Shown here: one piece after another, positions 1 through 12,235 of the stretch
Numbering within the stretch: position 1 is the stretch's first letter
Layout: the number at the start of each line of letters is the position of its first letter
NCBI GenBank assembly: GCA_038025085.1
Contig: CM076154.1
Coordinates: 24,604,501 to 24,668,500, forward strand
Length of the DNA: 64,000 nt
Source of the DNA: Tetragonia tetragonoides
Lineage: Eukaryota; Streptophyta; Magnoliopsida; Caryophyllales; Aizoaceae
Direction of reading: 5' to 3'
Position numbers and translations under genes: made by a program
Notes under the pieces: model-generated
Seen by the model: the letters and a program-made list of their open reading frames with translations, nothing else
Told to the model about the DNA's origin: nothing
Databases searched by the model: none

Positions 1-351
1 AGTTTCTCACTGAAATGAATGCAAACAAAGCTTTTGGTTGCTTTCTCTTAAAATACAACACAAAAGAACTCAATCTTTTTCACCCTAGTCATATGAGCTT
101 TTAAAACCCGTAAATGCATTCAAAAGCTTGAGTTGAAGCTTGTTTGTACTTGTAAACATTCTTGGTGTAGTTTCTCACTCAAATGAATGCAAACAAATCA
201 TTTGTGTGCTTTCTCTTAATATACAACACAAAAGAACTCAATCTTTTTCACCCTAGTCGTAAGAGCTGTTAAAATGCTTAAATGCAATAAAAAGCTTCAG
301 TTAAAGCTTGTTTGTACTTGTAAACATCCTTGGTGTAGTTTCTCACTCAAA
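1..351 (+). repeat. satellite block, + orientation
   Basis: About two monomers, cut by the window edge. The segment recurs at 2629-2990 (offset 2,628 bp), including the class-specific run cttaaatgcaataaaaag. It ends where tcactcaaatgac jumps into a short reversed patch. Confidence 0.9.
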
Positions 352-480
352 TGACTAGGGTGTTAAAACACGACTAGGTTTGTTTGCATTTGTGTGAAAG
401 AGATTGAGGTCTTTTGTGTATTAAATGATTTGAACAAGTATATGTTTACAACTACAAACAAGCTTCAACTCAAAATTTTG
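352..480 (-). repeat. short inverted satellite patch
   Basis: A sub-monomer piece in reverse orientation: gactagggtg, then gaaagagattgaggtc, then acaaacaagcttcaactc. It has internal deletions (the ttaagagaaagc part is lost) and a direct jump back to + orientation at ttttgaattcatttggg. It looks like a rearrangement scar. Confidence 0.8.
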
Positions 481-3400
481 AATTCATTTGGGTGCTTTCT
501 CTTAATGTACAACACAAAAGACGTCAATCTCTTTCACCCTTGTCGTATGAGCTTTTAAAACGCGTAAATGCATTCAAAAGCTTGAGTTGAAGCCTGTTTG
601 TAGTTGTAAACATCCTTGTTGTAGTTTCACACTCAAATGAATTTAAACAAAGCATTTGCGAGCTTTTTCTTAATATACAACACAAAAGAACTCAATCTCT
701 TTTCGCTTTTAAAACGGTTAAATGCATTCAAAAGCTTGAGTTGAAGCTTGTTTGTGCTTGTAAACATCCTTGGTTAGGTTTCTCACTCAAATGAATGCAA
801 ACAAAGCATTTGGGTGCTTTCTCTTAATATACAACACAAAAGAACTCAATCTTTTTCACCCTAGTCATATGAGCTTTTAAAACGCGTAAATGCATACGAA
901 AGCTTGAGTTGAAACTTGTTTGTACTTGTAAACATTCTTGGTGTAGTTTCTCACTGAAATGAATGCAAAGAAAGCATTTGGTTGCTTTCTCTTAATATAC
1001 AACACAAAAGAACTCAACCTCTTTCACCCTAGTCATATGACCTTTTAAAACGCGTAAATGTATTCACAAGCTTGAGTTGAAGCTTGTTTGTATTTGTAAA
1101 CATTCTTGGTGTAGTTTCTCACTCAAATGAATGAAAACAAAGCAATTGTGTGATTTCTTTTAATATACAACACAAAAGACCACAATCTTTTTCACCCTAG
1201 ATGTAAGACCTGTTAAAACGCGTAAATGCATTCAAAAGGTAGAGTTAAAGCTTGTTTGTACTTGTAAACATCCTTGGTGTAGTTTCTCACTCAAATGAAT
1301 GCAAACAAAGCATTTGGGTGCTTTCTCTTAATATACAACACCAAAGACCTCAATCTCTTTCACCCTAGTCATATGAGCTTTTAAAACGCGTAAATACATT
1401 CAAATTTTTGAGTTGAAGCTTGTTTGTACTTGTAAACATCCTTGGTGTAGTTTCTCACTCCAATGAATGCAAACAAAGCTTTTGGGTGCTTTCTCGTAAA
1501 ATACAACACAAAAGAACTCAATCTCTTAAACCCTAGTCGTAAGAGCTGTTAAAACGCGTAAATGCATTCAAAAGGTGGAGTTAAAGCTTGTTTATACTTG
1601 TAAACATCCTGGGTGTAGTTTCTCACTCAAATGAATGCAAACAAAGCATTTGGGTGCTTTCGCTTAATATACAACACAAAAGAACTCAATCTCTTTCACC
1701 CCAGATTTAAGAGCTGTTAAAACGCGTAAATGCATTCAAAAGGTGGAGTTAAAGCTTGTTTGTACTTGTAAACATCCCTGGTGTAGTTTCTCACTCAAAT
1801 TTATGCAAACAAAGCATTTGGGTGCTTTCTCTTAATATACAGCACAAAAGAACTCAATCGTTTTCACCCTAGTCATATGAGCTTTTAAAACGCGTAAATG
1901 CATTCAAAAGCTTGAGTTGAATCTTCTGTCTACTTGTAAACATCCTTGGTGTAGTTTCTCCCTCAAATGAATGAAAACAAAGCATTTGGGTGCTTTCTCT
2001 TTATATACAACACAAAAGAACTCAATCTCTTTCACCCTAGATGTAAGAGCTATTAAGACGCGTAAATGCATTCAAAAGGTGGAGTTAAAGCTTGTTTGTA
2101 CTTGTAAACATCCTTGGTGTAGTTTCTCACTCAAATGAATGCAAACAAAGCATTTGGGTGCTTTCTCTTAATATACAACACAAAAGACCTCAATCTCTTT
2201 CACTCTAATCGTAAGAGCTGTTAAAACGCGTAAATACATTCAAAAGCTTGAGTTGAAGCTTGTTTGTACTTGTAAACATCCTTGGTTAAGTTTCTCACTC
2301 AAATGAATGCAGACAAAGCTTTTGGGTGCTTTCTCTTAATATACAACACAAAAGAACTCAATCTTTTTCACCCTAGTCATATGAGCTTTTAAAACGCGTA
2401 AATACATTCAAAAGCTTGAGTTGAAGCTTGTTTGTACTTGTAAACATCCTTGGTGTAGTTTCTCACTCCAATGAATGCAAACAAAGCTTTTTGGTGCTTT
2501 CTCTGGGAATACAACACAAGTACTTGAAACACCCTAACTGTTTAAAACGCGTATATGCATTCAAAACGCGTAAATGCATTCAAAAGCTTGAGTTGAAGCT
2601 TGTTTGTACTTGTAAACATTCTTGGTGTAGTTTCTCACTGAAATGAATGCAAACAAAGCTTTTGGTTGCTTTCTCTTAAAATACAACACAAAAGAACTCA
2701 ATCTTTTTCACCCTAGTCATATGAGTTTTTAAAACGTGTAAATGCATTCAAAAGCTTGAGTTGAAGCTTGTTTGTACTTGTAAACATTCTTGGTGTAGTT
2801 TCTCACTCAAATGAATGTAAACAAAGCATATGTGTGCTTTCTCTTAATATACAACACAAATGAACTCAATCTCTTTCACCCTAGTCGTAAGAGCTGTTAA
2901 AATGCTTAAATGCAATAAAAAGCTTCAGTTGAAGCTTGTTTGTACTTGTAAACATCCTTGGTATAGTTTCTCACTCAAATGAATGCAAACAAAGCATTTG
3001 GGTGCTTTCTCTTAATATACAACACAAAAGACCTCAATCTCTTTCACCCTAGACATATGAGCTTTTAAAACGCGTAAATACATTCAAAAGCTTGAGTTGA
3101 AGCTTGTTGGCACTTATAAACATCTTTGGTGTAGTTTCTCATTCAAATGAATGCAAAGAAAACATTTGGGTGCGTTCTCTTAATATACAACACAAAAGAA
3201 CTCAATTTCTTTCACCCTTGTCGTATGAGCTTTTAAAACGCTTAAATGCATTCAAAAGCTTGAGTTCAAGCTTGTTTGTAGTTGTAAATATCCTTGGGGT
3301 AGTTTCACACTCAAATGAATGTAAACAAAGCATTTGCGAGCTTTTTCTTAATATACAACACAAAAGAACTCAATCTCTTTCACCCTAGTTGTAAGAGCAG

Positions 3401-4167
3401 TTAAAATGCGTAAATGCATTCAAAAGCTTGAGTTGAAGCTTGTTTGTACTTGTAAACATCCTTGGTTAAGTTTCTCACTCAAATGAATGCAAACAAAGCA
3501 TTTGGGTGCTTTCTCTTAATATACAACATAAAAGACCTCAATCTCTTTCACCCTAGTCATATGAGGTTTTGAGACGCGTATATGCTTTCAAAAGCTTGAC
3601 TTGAAGCTTGTTTGTACTTGTAAACATCCTTGGTGTAGTTTCTCCATCAAATGAATGCAAACAAAACATTTGGGTGCTTTCTCTTAATATACAACACAAA
3701 AGAACTCAATCTCTTTCACCCTAGTGGTATGAGGTCTTAAAACGCGTATATGCATTAAGAAGCTACAGTTGAAGCTTGTTGGTACTTGTAAACATCTTTG
3801 GTGTAGTTTCTCACTCAAATGAATGCAAAGAAAACAGTTGGGTGCGTTCTCTTATTATACAACACAAAAGAACTCATTCTCTTTCACCCTTGTCGTATGA
3901 GCTATTAAAACGCTTAAATGCATTCAAAAGCTTGAGTTCAAGCTTGTTTGTAGTTGTTAACATCCTTGGGGTAGTTTCACACTCAAATGAATGCAAAGAA
4001 AGCATTTGGGTGCTTTCTCTGAAAATACAACACAAAAGAACTCAATATCTTTCACCCTACTCGTAAGAGCTGTTAAAACGCGTAAATACATTCAAAAGCT
4101 TGAGTTGAAGCTTGTTTGTACTTGTAAACATCCTTGGTTAAGTTTCTCACTCAAATGAATGCAAACA
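481..4167 (+). repeat. satellite block, + orientation (about 22 monomers)
   Basis: Head-to-tail 168-bp monomers with steady register. Classes alternate: monomers with tcatatgagcttttaaaac are usually followed by a cttgagttgaagc tail, and monomers with gatgtaagagctgttaaaac by ggtggagttaaagc. A small local doubling of the aacgcgtaaatgcattc stretch lies near 2545-2590. There are no coding genes; open frames here are satellite read-through. Confidence 0.93.
490..1360 (+). repeat. segmental duplication copy A (partner 5236-6110)
   Basis: This roughly 870-bp segment recurs 4,746 bp downstream in the same orientation. Shared diagnostic features are agcctgtttgtagttg (591 and 5337), the catttgcgagctttttc variant, the truncated aatctcttttcgctttt junction and a cgaaagcttgag variant. 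The offset is not a multiple of 168 (28.25 monomers), so the copies are recognised by private variants and not by register. Confidence 0.8.
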
Positions 4168-4170
4168 AAG
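3104..4170 (+). repeat. 4-monomer higher-order repeat, two copies 672 bp apart
   Basis: Copy 1 is 3104-3775. Copy 2 starts at 3776 and is interrupted near 4180. The offset is exactly 4 x 168 = 672 bp. Both copies begin with a monomer reading gaaaacatttgggtgcg or a near variant, followed by one with gcttaaatgcattc and gagttcaagcttg, then cttggggtagtttcacac. This class order also appears near 17.2-18.0, 47.9-48.2 kb and, reversed, at 4.4-5.1 kb. Confidence 0.8.
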
Positions 4171-4730
4171 CATTTGTACTCGTAATCAAGCTTTAACTCC
4201 ACCATTTGAATGCAAACAAAGATTTTGGGTGCTTTCTCTGAAAATACAACACAAAAGAACTCAATCTCTTTCACCCTAGATGTAAGAGCTTTTAAAACGC
4301 GTAAATGCATTCAAAAGGTGGAGTTAAAGCTTTGTTTGCATTCATTGGAGTGAGAAAGTACACCAAGGATGTTTACAAGTACAAACAAGCTTCAACTCAA
4401 GCTTTCGAATGTATTTACGCGTTTTAATAGCTCTTACGAGTAGGGTGAAAGAGATTGAGTTCTTTTGTGTTGTATATTCAGAGAAAGCACCCAAATGCTT
4501 TCTTTGCATTCATTTGAGTGTGAAACTACCCCAAGGATGTTTACAACTACAAACAAGCTTGAACTCAAGCTTTTGAATGCATTTAAGCGTTTTAAAAGCT
4601 CATACGACAAGGGTGAAAGAGATTGAGTTCTTTTGTGTTGTATATTAAGAGAACGCACCCAAATGTTTTCTTTGCATTCATTTGAGTGAGAAACTACACC
4701 AAGGATGTTTACAAGTACAAACAAGCTTTA
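3770..4730. repeat. satellite palindrome centred at 4250
   Basis: The left arm (3770-4145, +) and right arm (4355-4730, -) are in exact mirror register: ctcgtaagagct at 4060-4071 pairs with agctcttacgag at 4429-4440, and the coordinates sum to 8500. About 210 bp in the middle form a spacer with a 35-bp reversed scrap (ctcgtaatcaagctttaac) followed by a partial + monomer. The same palindrome type recurs centred at 48404. Confidence 0.85.
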
Positions 4731-5130
4731 ACTCAACCTTTTGAATGCATTTACGCATAACAGCTCTTATAACTGGGGTGAAAGAAATTGAGGTCTTTTG
4801 TGTTGTATATTAAGAGAAAGCACCCAAATGCTTTCTTTGCATTAATTTGAGTGAGAACTACCCCAAGGATGTTTACAACTACAAACAAGCTTGAACTCAA
4901 GCTTTTGAATGCATTTAAGCGTTTTAAAAGCTCATACGACAAGGGTGAAAGAGATTGAGTTCTTTTGTGTTGTATATTAACAGAATGCACCCAAATGTTT
5001 TCTTTGCATTCATTTGAGTGAGAAACTACACCAAGGATGTTTACAAGTACAAACAAGCTTTAACTCAACCTTTTGAATGCATTTACGCATAACAGCTCTT
5101 ACAACTACGGTGAAAGAGATTGAGGTCTTT
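4335..5130 (-). repeat. satellite block, - orientation
   Basis: About 4.7 reversed monomers. Two dimer units about 332 bp apart (roughly 4434-4724 and 4751-5056) share the accccaaggatg and ttaagcgttttaaaagc variants. The block ends in a small cattcattcattcattc slippage run at about 5137-5152, which is also the switch back to + orientation. Confidence 0.88.
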
Positions 5131-6120
5131 TCTTTGCATTCATTCATTCATTCAAAAGGTTGAGTTAAAGCTTGTTTGTACTTGTAAACATCCTTGGTGT
5201 AGTTTCTCACTCAAATGAATGCAAAGAAAACATTTGGGTGCTTTCTCTTAATATACAACACAAAAGACCTCAATCATTTTAACCCTTGTCGTATGAGCTT
5301 TTAAAACGCGTAAATGCATTCAAAAGCTTGAGTTGAAGCCTGTTTGTAGTTGTAAACATCCTTGGTGTAGTTTCACACTGAAATGAATTTAAACAAAGCA
5401 TTTGCGAGCTTTTTCTTAATATACAACACAAAAGAACTCAATCTCTTTTCGCTTTTAAAAGGCGTAAATGCATTCAAAAGCTTGAGTTGAAGCTTGTTTG
5501 TACTTGTAAACATCCTTGGTTAAGTTTCTCACTCAAATGAATGCAAACAAAGCATTTGGGTGCTTTCTCTTAATATACAACACAAAAGAACTCAATCTTT
5601 TTCACCCTAGTCATATGAGCTTTTAAAACGCGTAAATGCATTCGAAAGCTTGAGTTGAAGCTTGTTTGTACTTGTAAACATTCTTGGTGTAGTTTCTCAC
5701 TGAAATGAATGCAAACAAAGCATTTGGTTGCTTTCTCTTAATATAAAACACAAAAGAACTCAATCTCTTTCACCCTAGTCATATGAGCTTTTAAAACGCG
5801 TAAATGTATTCAAAAGCTTGTGTTGAAGCTTGTTTGTACTTGTAAACATTCTTGGTGTAGTTTCTCACTCAAATGAATGCAAACAAAGCATTTGTGTGAT
5901 TTCTCTTAATATACAACACAAAAAACCTCAATCTCTTTCACCCTAGATGTAAGAGCTGTTAAAACGCGTAAATGCATTCAAAAGGTGGGTTAAAGCTTGT
6001 TTGTACTTGAAAACATCCTTGGTGTAGTTTCTCACTCAAATGAATGCGAACAAAGCATTTGGGTGCTTTGTCTTAATATACAACACAAAGGACCTCAATC
6101 TCTTTCACCCTAATCGTAAG
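5131..6120 (+). repeat. satellite block, + orientation
   Basis: About six monomers, mostly occupied by copy B of the 4,746-bp-offset duplication. It ends abruptly inside a monomer: ccctaatcgtaag joins agaaagcaaccaaaag of the next, reversed block. Confidence 0.9.
5236..6110 (+). repeat. segmental duplication copy B (partner 490-1360)
   Basis: Second copy of the segment at 490-1360, with scattered substitutions, so the duplication is not recent. It lies in a separate + block between reversed blocks, so the duplication or later inversions crossed orientation boundaries. Confidence 0.8.
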
Positions 6121-7770
6121 AGAAAGCAACCAAAAGCTTTGTTTGCATTCATATCAGTGAGAAACTATACCAAGAATGTTTACAAGTACAAACAAGCTTC
6201 AACTCAAGCTTTTGAATGCATTTACGCGTTTTAAAAGCTCATATGACTAGGGTGAAAAAGATTGAGTTCTTTTGTGTTGTATATTAAGAGAAAGCACCCA
6301 AATGCTTTGTTTGCATACATTTGAGTGAGAAACTACACCAAGGATGTTTACAAGCACAGACAAGCTTTAACTCCACCTTTTGAATGCATTTACGTGTTTT
6401 AACAGCTCTTACATCTAGGGTGAAAGAGATTGAGTTCTTTTGTGTTGTATATTAAGAGAAAGCACCCAAATGCTTTGTTTGCATTCATTTGAGGGAGAAA
6501 CTACACCAAGGATGTTTACAAGTACAAACAAGCTTCAACTCAAGCTTTTGAAAGCATTTACGCGTTTTAAAACCTCATACGACTAGGGTGAAACAGATTG
6601 AGGTCTTTTGTGTTGTATAATAAGAGAAAGCACCCAAATGCTTTGTTTGCATTCATTTGAGTGAGAAACTACACCAAGGATGTTTACAAGTACAAACAAG
6701 CTTTAACTCCACCTTTTGAATGCATTTACGAGTTTTAAAAGGTCATATCACTAGGGTGAAAAAGATTGAGTTCTGTTGTGTTGTATATTAAGAGAAAGCA
6801 CCCAAATGCTTTGTTTGTATTCATTTGAGTGAGAAACTTAACCAAGGATGTTTACAAGTACAAACAAGCTTTAACTCAAGCTTTTGAATGTATTTACACG
6901 TTTTAACAGCTCTTACGATTAGGGTGAAAGAGATTGAGGTCTTATGTGTTGTATATTAAGAGAAAGCACCCAAATGCTTTGTTTGCATTCATTTGAGTGA
7001 GAAACTACACCAAGGATGTTTACAAGTACAAACAAGCTTTAACTCCACCTTTTGAATGCATTTACGCGTTTTAACAGCTCTTACATCTAGGGTGAAAGAG
7101 ATTGAGTTCTTTTGTGTTGTATATTAAGTGAAAGCACCCAAATGCTTTTTTTGCATTCAATTGAGGGAGAAACTACCCCAAGGATGTTTACAAGTACAAA
7201 CAAGCTTCAACTCAAAATTTTGAATGTATTTACGCGTTTTAACAGCTCTTACGACTAGGGTGAAAGAGTTGAGGTCTTTTGTGTTGTATATTAAGAGAAA
7301 GAACCCAAATGCTTTTTTTGCATTAATTTGAGTGAGAAACTACACCAACGATGTTTACAAGTACAAAAATGCTTTAACTCCACCTTTTGAATGCATTTAC
7401 GCGTGTTAACAGCTCTTACAAATGCATTTACGCGAGTTAACAGCTCTTACCCAAATCACACAAATGCTTTGTTTGCATTCATTTGAGTGAGAAACTACAC
7501 CAAGAATGTTTACAAGTACAAACAAGCTTCAATTCAAGCTTTTGAAAGCATTTACGCGTTTTAAAACCTCGTCCGACTAGGGTGAAAAAGATTGAGTTCT
7601 TTTGTTTTGTATTTTAAGAGAAAGCAACCAAAAGCTTTGTTTGCATTCACTTCAGTGAGAAACTACACCAAGAATGTTTACAAGTACAAACAAGCTTCAA
7701 CTCAAGCTTTTGAATGCATTTACGCGTTTTAAAAGCTCATATGACTAGGGTGAATGTATTTACGCGTTTT
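6121..7770 (-). repeat. satellite block, - orientation
   Basis: Nearly ten reversed monomers. A 30-40 bp partial duplication of gcatttacgcg with ttaacagctcttac lies near 7395-7450. The block ends at tttacgcgtttt, where it joins a + fragment. Confidence 0.9.
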
Positions 7771-7853
7771 GGTGTAGTTTCTCACTCAAATGAATGCAAA
7801 GAAAACATTTGGGTGCGTTCTCTTAATATACAACACAAAAGAACTCAATCTTT
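7771..7853 (+). repeat. 83-bp inverted fragment inside - block
   Basis: Half a monomer in + orientation (ggtgtagtttctcactc to gaactcaatc) bounded by acgcgtttt on the left and tttttacaag on the right. The right junction type, caatctttttacaag, also occurs at 20688, which suggests one rearranged fragment was copied. Confidence 0.85.
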
Positions 7854-9380
7854 TTACAAGTACAAACAAGCTTCAACTCAAGCTTTTGAATGCATTTACG
7901 CGTTTTAAAAGCTCATATGACTTGGGTGAAAAAGATTGAGTTCTTTTGTGTTGTATATTAAGAGAAAGCACCCAAATGCTTTGTTTGCATTAATTTGAGT
8001 GAGAAACTACACCAAGGATTTTTACAAGTACCAACAAGCTTCAAACCAAGCTTTTGAATGTATTTACGCGTTTTAAAAGCTCATATGACTAGGGTGAAAG
8101 AGATTGAGGTCTTTTGTGTTGTATATTAAGAGAAAGCACCCAAATGCTTTGTTTGCATTCATTTGAGTGAGAAACTACACCAAGGATGTTTACAAGTACA
8201 AACAAGCTTTAACTCCACCTTTTGAATGCATTTACGCGTTTTAACAGCTCTTACATCTAGGGTGAAAGAGATTGAGTTCTTTTGTGTTGTATATTAAGAG
8301 AAAGCACCCAAATGCTTTCTTTGCATTAATTTGAGTGAGAAACTACACCAAGGATGTTTACAAGTACAAATAAGCTTCGACTCAAGATTTTGAAAGCATT
8401 TACGCGTTTTAAAACCTCATACGACTAGGGTGAAAGAGATTGAGGTCTTTTGTCTTGTATATTAAGAGAAAGCACCTAAATTCTTTGTTTGAATTCATTT
8501 GAGTGAGAAAGTACACCAAGGATGTTTACAAGTACATACAAGCTTTAACTCCACCTTTTGAATGCATTTACGCGTTTTAACAGCTCTTACATATAGGGTG
8601 AAGGAGATTGAGTTCTGTTGTGTTGTATATTAAGAAAAAGCACCCAAATGCTTTGTTTGCATTCATTTGAGTGAGAAACTACACCAAGGATGTTTACAAG
8701 TACAAACAAGCTTTAACTCAACCTTTTGAATGCATTTACGCATTTTAAAAGCTCTTACAACTAGGGTGAAAGAGATTGAGTTCTTTTGTGTTGTATATTA
8801 AGAGAAATCACACAAATGCTTTGTTTGCATTCATTTCAGTGAGAAACTACATTAAGAATGTTTACAAGTACAAACAAGCTTCAACTCAAGCTTTTGAATG
8901 TATTTACGCGTTTTAAAAGCTCATATGACTAGGGTGAAAGAGATTGAGGTCTTTTGTGTTGTATATTAAGAGAAAGCACCCAAATGCTTTGTTTGCATTC
9001 ATTTGAGTGAGAAACTACACCAAGGATGTTTACAAGTACAAACAAGCTTTAACTCCACCTTTTGAATGCATTTACGCGTTTTAACAGCTCTTACATCTAG
9101 GGTGAAAGAGATTGAGTTATTTTGTGTTGTATATTAAGAGAAAGCACCCAAATGCTTTGTTTGCATTCATTTGAGTGAGAAACTTAACCAAGGATGTTTA
9201 CAAGTACAACCAAGCGTCAACTCAAGCTTTTGAATGTATTTACGCGTTTTAACAGCTCTTATAATCATTCAACCAAGCTTTTGAATGTATTTACGCGTTT
9301 TAACAACACTTACAACTAGGGTGATAGAGATTCAGTTCATTTGTGTTGTATCTTAGGAGAAAGCACCCAAACACTTTGTT
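7854..9380 (-). repeat. satellite block, - orientation
   Basis: About nine reversed monomers. Near 9255-9280 a deletion shortens a unit (cttataatcattcaacc). Confidence 0.9.
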
Positions 9381-9945
9381 TCCATTCAAAAGCTTAATGT
9401 TGAAGCTAGTTTTACCCTTTTTTAGAGCCGTAAATTTGGGTACTTTTAAAAGCTTATATGACTAGGGTGAAAAAGATTGAGTTCTTTTTGGGTGCATTTG
9501 GGTGCTTTCTCTTATTATACAACACAAAAGACCTCAAATTTCTTTCACCCTACTCGTATTCATTTGTTTGCCTTCATTTGAGTGTGAAACTACACCTAGG
9601 ATGTTTACAAGTACAAACAAGCTTCAACTCAAGCTTTTGAATGCATTTACGCGTTTTAAAAGCTCATACGAATAGGGAGAAAGAGATTTGAGTTCTTTGT
9701 GTTGTATATTAAGAGAAAGCATCCAAACACTTTGTTTGCATTCATTTGCGTGTGAAACTACACCTTGGATGTTTACAAGTACAAACAAGCTTCAACTCAA
9801 GCTTTTGAATGAAAGCTTTTGAATGCATTTACGCGTTTGGGTGCATAATGAATGCAAACAAAGCATTTGGGTGACCTTGACAATAATGTCACCAAAGTAA
9901 GCATGTTTGTACATTTTTACGCGTTTACGCGTACATACAAGCTTC
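9381..9945. repeat. scrambled satellite mosaic
   Basis: Short + and - pieces are joined out of order. There is a degenerate + piece at 9381-9435, a + insert at about 9490-9560 inside - monomers, a doubled gcttttgaatg at 9800-9830, and a non-satellite scrap at about 9870-9900 reading accttgacaataatgtcac. Two tandem acgcgt motifs occur at 9919-9932. No gene is visible. Confidence 0.75.
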
Positions 9946-10392
9946 AACTCAAGCTTTTGAATGCATTTACGCGTTTTAACAGCTCTTACAACTAGGGTGA
10001 TAGAGATTGAGTTCTTTTGTGTTGTTCATTAAGAGAAAGCACCCAAATGTTTTGTTTGCATTCATTTGAGTGTGAAACTACACCTGGGATGTTTAAATGT
10101 ACAAACATGCTTCAACTCAAGCTTTTGAATGCATTTACGCGTTTTAACAGCTCATACGAGGAGGGTGAAAGAGATTTGAGTTCTTTTGTGTTGTACATTA
10201 AGAGAAAGCATCCAAATGCTTTGTTTGGATACATTTGAGTGTGAAACTGCACCTAGGATGTTTACAAGTACAAACAAGCTTCAACTCAAGCTCTTGATTG
10301 CATGTACGAGTAGGGTAAAAGAGATTTGAGTTCTTTTTTGTTGTATATTAAGAGAAAGCACCCAAATGCTTTATTTGCATTGATTTGATTGT
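9946..10392 (-). repeat. satellite block, - orientation
   Basis: Reversed monomers of the ggatacatttgagtgtg / acacctaggatg class. The block ends at the recurrent R-to-F junction ttgattgtgaatac. Confidence 0.88.
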
Positions 10393-11616
10393 GAATACAG
10401 TCAAAATTTTGAGTTGAAGCTTGTTTGTAGTTGTAAACATTGTTGGTGTAGTTTCTCACTCAAATGAATGCAAACAAAGCTTTCAAAATTTTGAGTTGAA
10501 GCTTGTTTGTACTTGTAAACATCCTTGGTGTAGTTTCTCACTCCAATGAATGCAAATAAAGCTTTTGGATGCTTTCACTGAAAATACAACACAAAAGAAC
10601 TCAATCTCTTTCACCCTAGTCGTATGAGGATTTAAAACGCGTATATGCATTCAAAAGGTGGAGTTAAAGCTTGTTTGTACTTGTAAACATCCTTGGTGTA
10701 GTTTCACACTCAAATGAATGCAAACAAAGCATTTGTGTGATTTATCTTAATATACAACACAAAAGAACTCAATCTCTTTCACCCTAATCGTAAGAGCTGT
10801 TAAAAAGCGTAAATACATTCAAAAGCTTGAGTTGAAGCTTGTTTGCACTTGTAAACATCCTTGGTTAAGTTTCTCACTCAAATGAATGCAAACAAAGCAT
10901 TTAGGTGCTTTCTCTTAACATACAACACAAAAGAACTCAATCTCTTTCACCCTAGTTGTAAGAGCTGTTAAAATGCGTAAATTCATTCAAAAGGTTGAGT
11001 TAAAGCTTGTTTGTACTTGTAAACATCCTTGGTGTAGTTTCTTCCTCAAATGAATGCAAACAAATCATTTGGGTGCTTTCTCTTAATATACAACACAAAA
11101 GAACTCAATCTCTTTCACCCTAGATGTAAGAGCTGTTAAAACGCGTAAATACATTCAAAAGCTTGAGTTGAAGCTTGTTTGTACTTGTAAACATCCTTGG
11201 TGTAGTTTCTCACTCCAATGAATGCAAACAAAGCTTTTGGGTGCGTTCTCTGAAAATACAACACAAAAGAACTCAATCTCTTTCACCCTAGATGTAAGAG
11301 CTGTTAAAACGCGTAAATGCATTCAAAAGGTGGAGTTAAAGATTGTTTGTACTTGTAAACATCCTTGGTGTAGTTTCTCACTCAAATGAATGCAAACAAA
11401 GTATTTGGATGCATTCTCTTAATATACAACACAAAAGAACTCAAATCTCTTTCACCCTACTCGTATGAGCTTTGAAAACGCGTAAATGCATTCAAAAGCT
11501 TGAGTTGAAGCTTGTTTGTACTTGTAAACATCCTAGGTGTAGTTTCACACTCAAATGTATCCAAACAAAGTATTTGGATGCTTTCTCTTAATGTACAACA
11601 CAAAAGAACTCAAATC
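10393..11616 (+). repeat. satellite block, + orientation
   Basis: About seven monomers. The first is a partial duplication around ttttgagttgaag at 10400-10495. The block ends at ctcaaatctcattggag, a private junction into reversed sequence. Confidence 0.9.
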
Positions 11617-12235
11617 TCATTGGAGTGAGAAACTCAATCTCTTTTGTGTTTACAAGTACAAACAAGCTTCAACTTAAGCTTAAGAGAAAGCACCCAAATG
11701 CTTTGTTTGCATTCATTTGAGTGTGAAACTACCCCAAGGATGTTTACAACTACAAACAAGCTTGAACTCAAGCTTTTGAATGCATTTAAGCGTTTTAAAA
11801 ACTCATACGACAAGGGTGAAAGAGATTGAGTTCTCTTGTGTTGTATATTCAGAGAACGCATCCAAATGTTTTCTTTGCATTCATTTGAGTGAGAAACTAC
11901 ACCTAAGATGTTTACAAGTACCAACAAGCTTCAACTTACGCTTTTGAATGCATATACGCGTTTTAAAACCTCATACGACTAGGGTGAAAGAGATTGAGTT
12001 CTTTTGTGTTGTATTTTCAGAGAAAGCACCCAAAAGCTTTGTTTGCATTCATTTCAGTGAGAAACTACACCAAGGATGTTTACAAGTACAAACAAGGTTC
12101 AACTCAAGCTTTTGAATGTATTTACGCGTTTTAACAGCTCTTACGACTAGGGTGAGAGAGATTGAGTTCTTTTCTGTTGTATATTAAGAGAAAGCACACA
12201 AATGCTTTATTTGCATTCATTTGATTGTGAATACA
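11617..12235 (-). repeat. satellite block, - orientation, with private internal junction
   Basis: It begins with attggagtgagaaactc fused to aatctcttttgtgttt, then tacaagtacaaacaag, then a fused ttaagcttaagagaaag. The same unusual chain recurs at 63227-63300 (same strand) and at 37860-37925 (opposite strand), so one rearranged monomer was copied at least three times. It ends at the recurrent ttgattgtgaatac junction. Confidence 0.88.

Noticed and set aside
3104..4066. Open reading frames of 94-111 codons in the satellite, such as 3104-3388, 3776-4066, 12304-12639, 54818-55153
   Set aside because: They are periodic at 56 residues, occur in both orientations and follow the monomer. They arise because 168 is divisible by 3 and a stop is lost in some variants.
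9870..9900. Small hairpin gtgac...gtcac as a regulatory element or terminator
   Set aside because: A 5-bp stem in a scrambled region, with no gene nearby.
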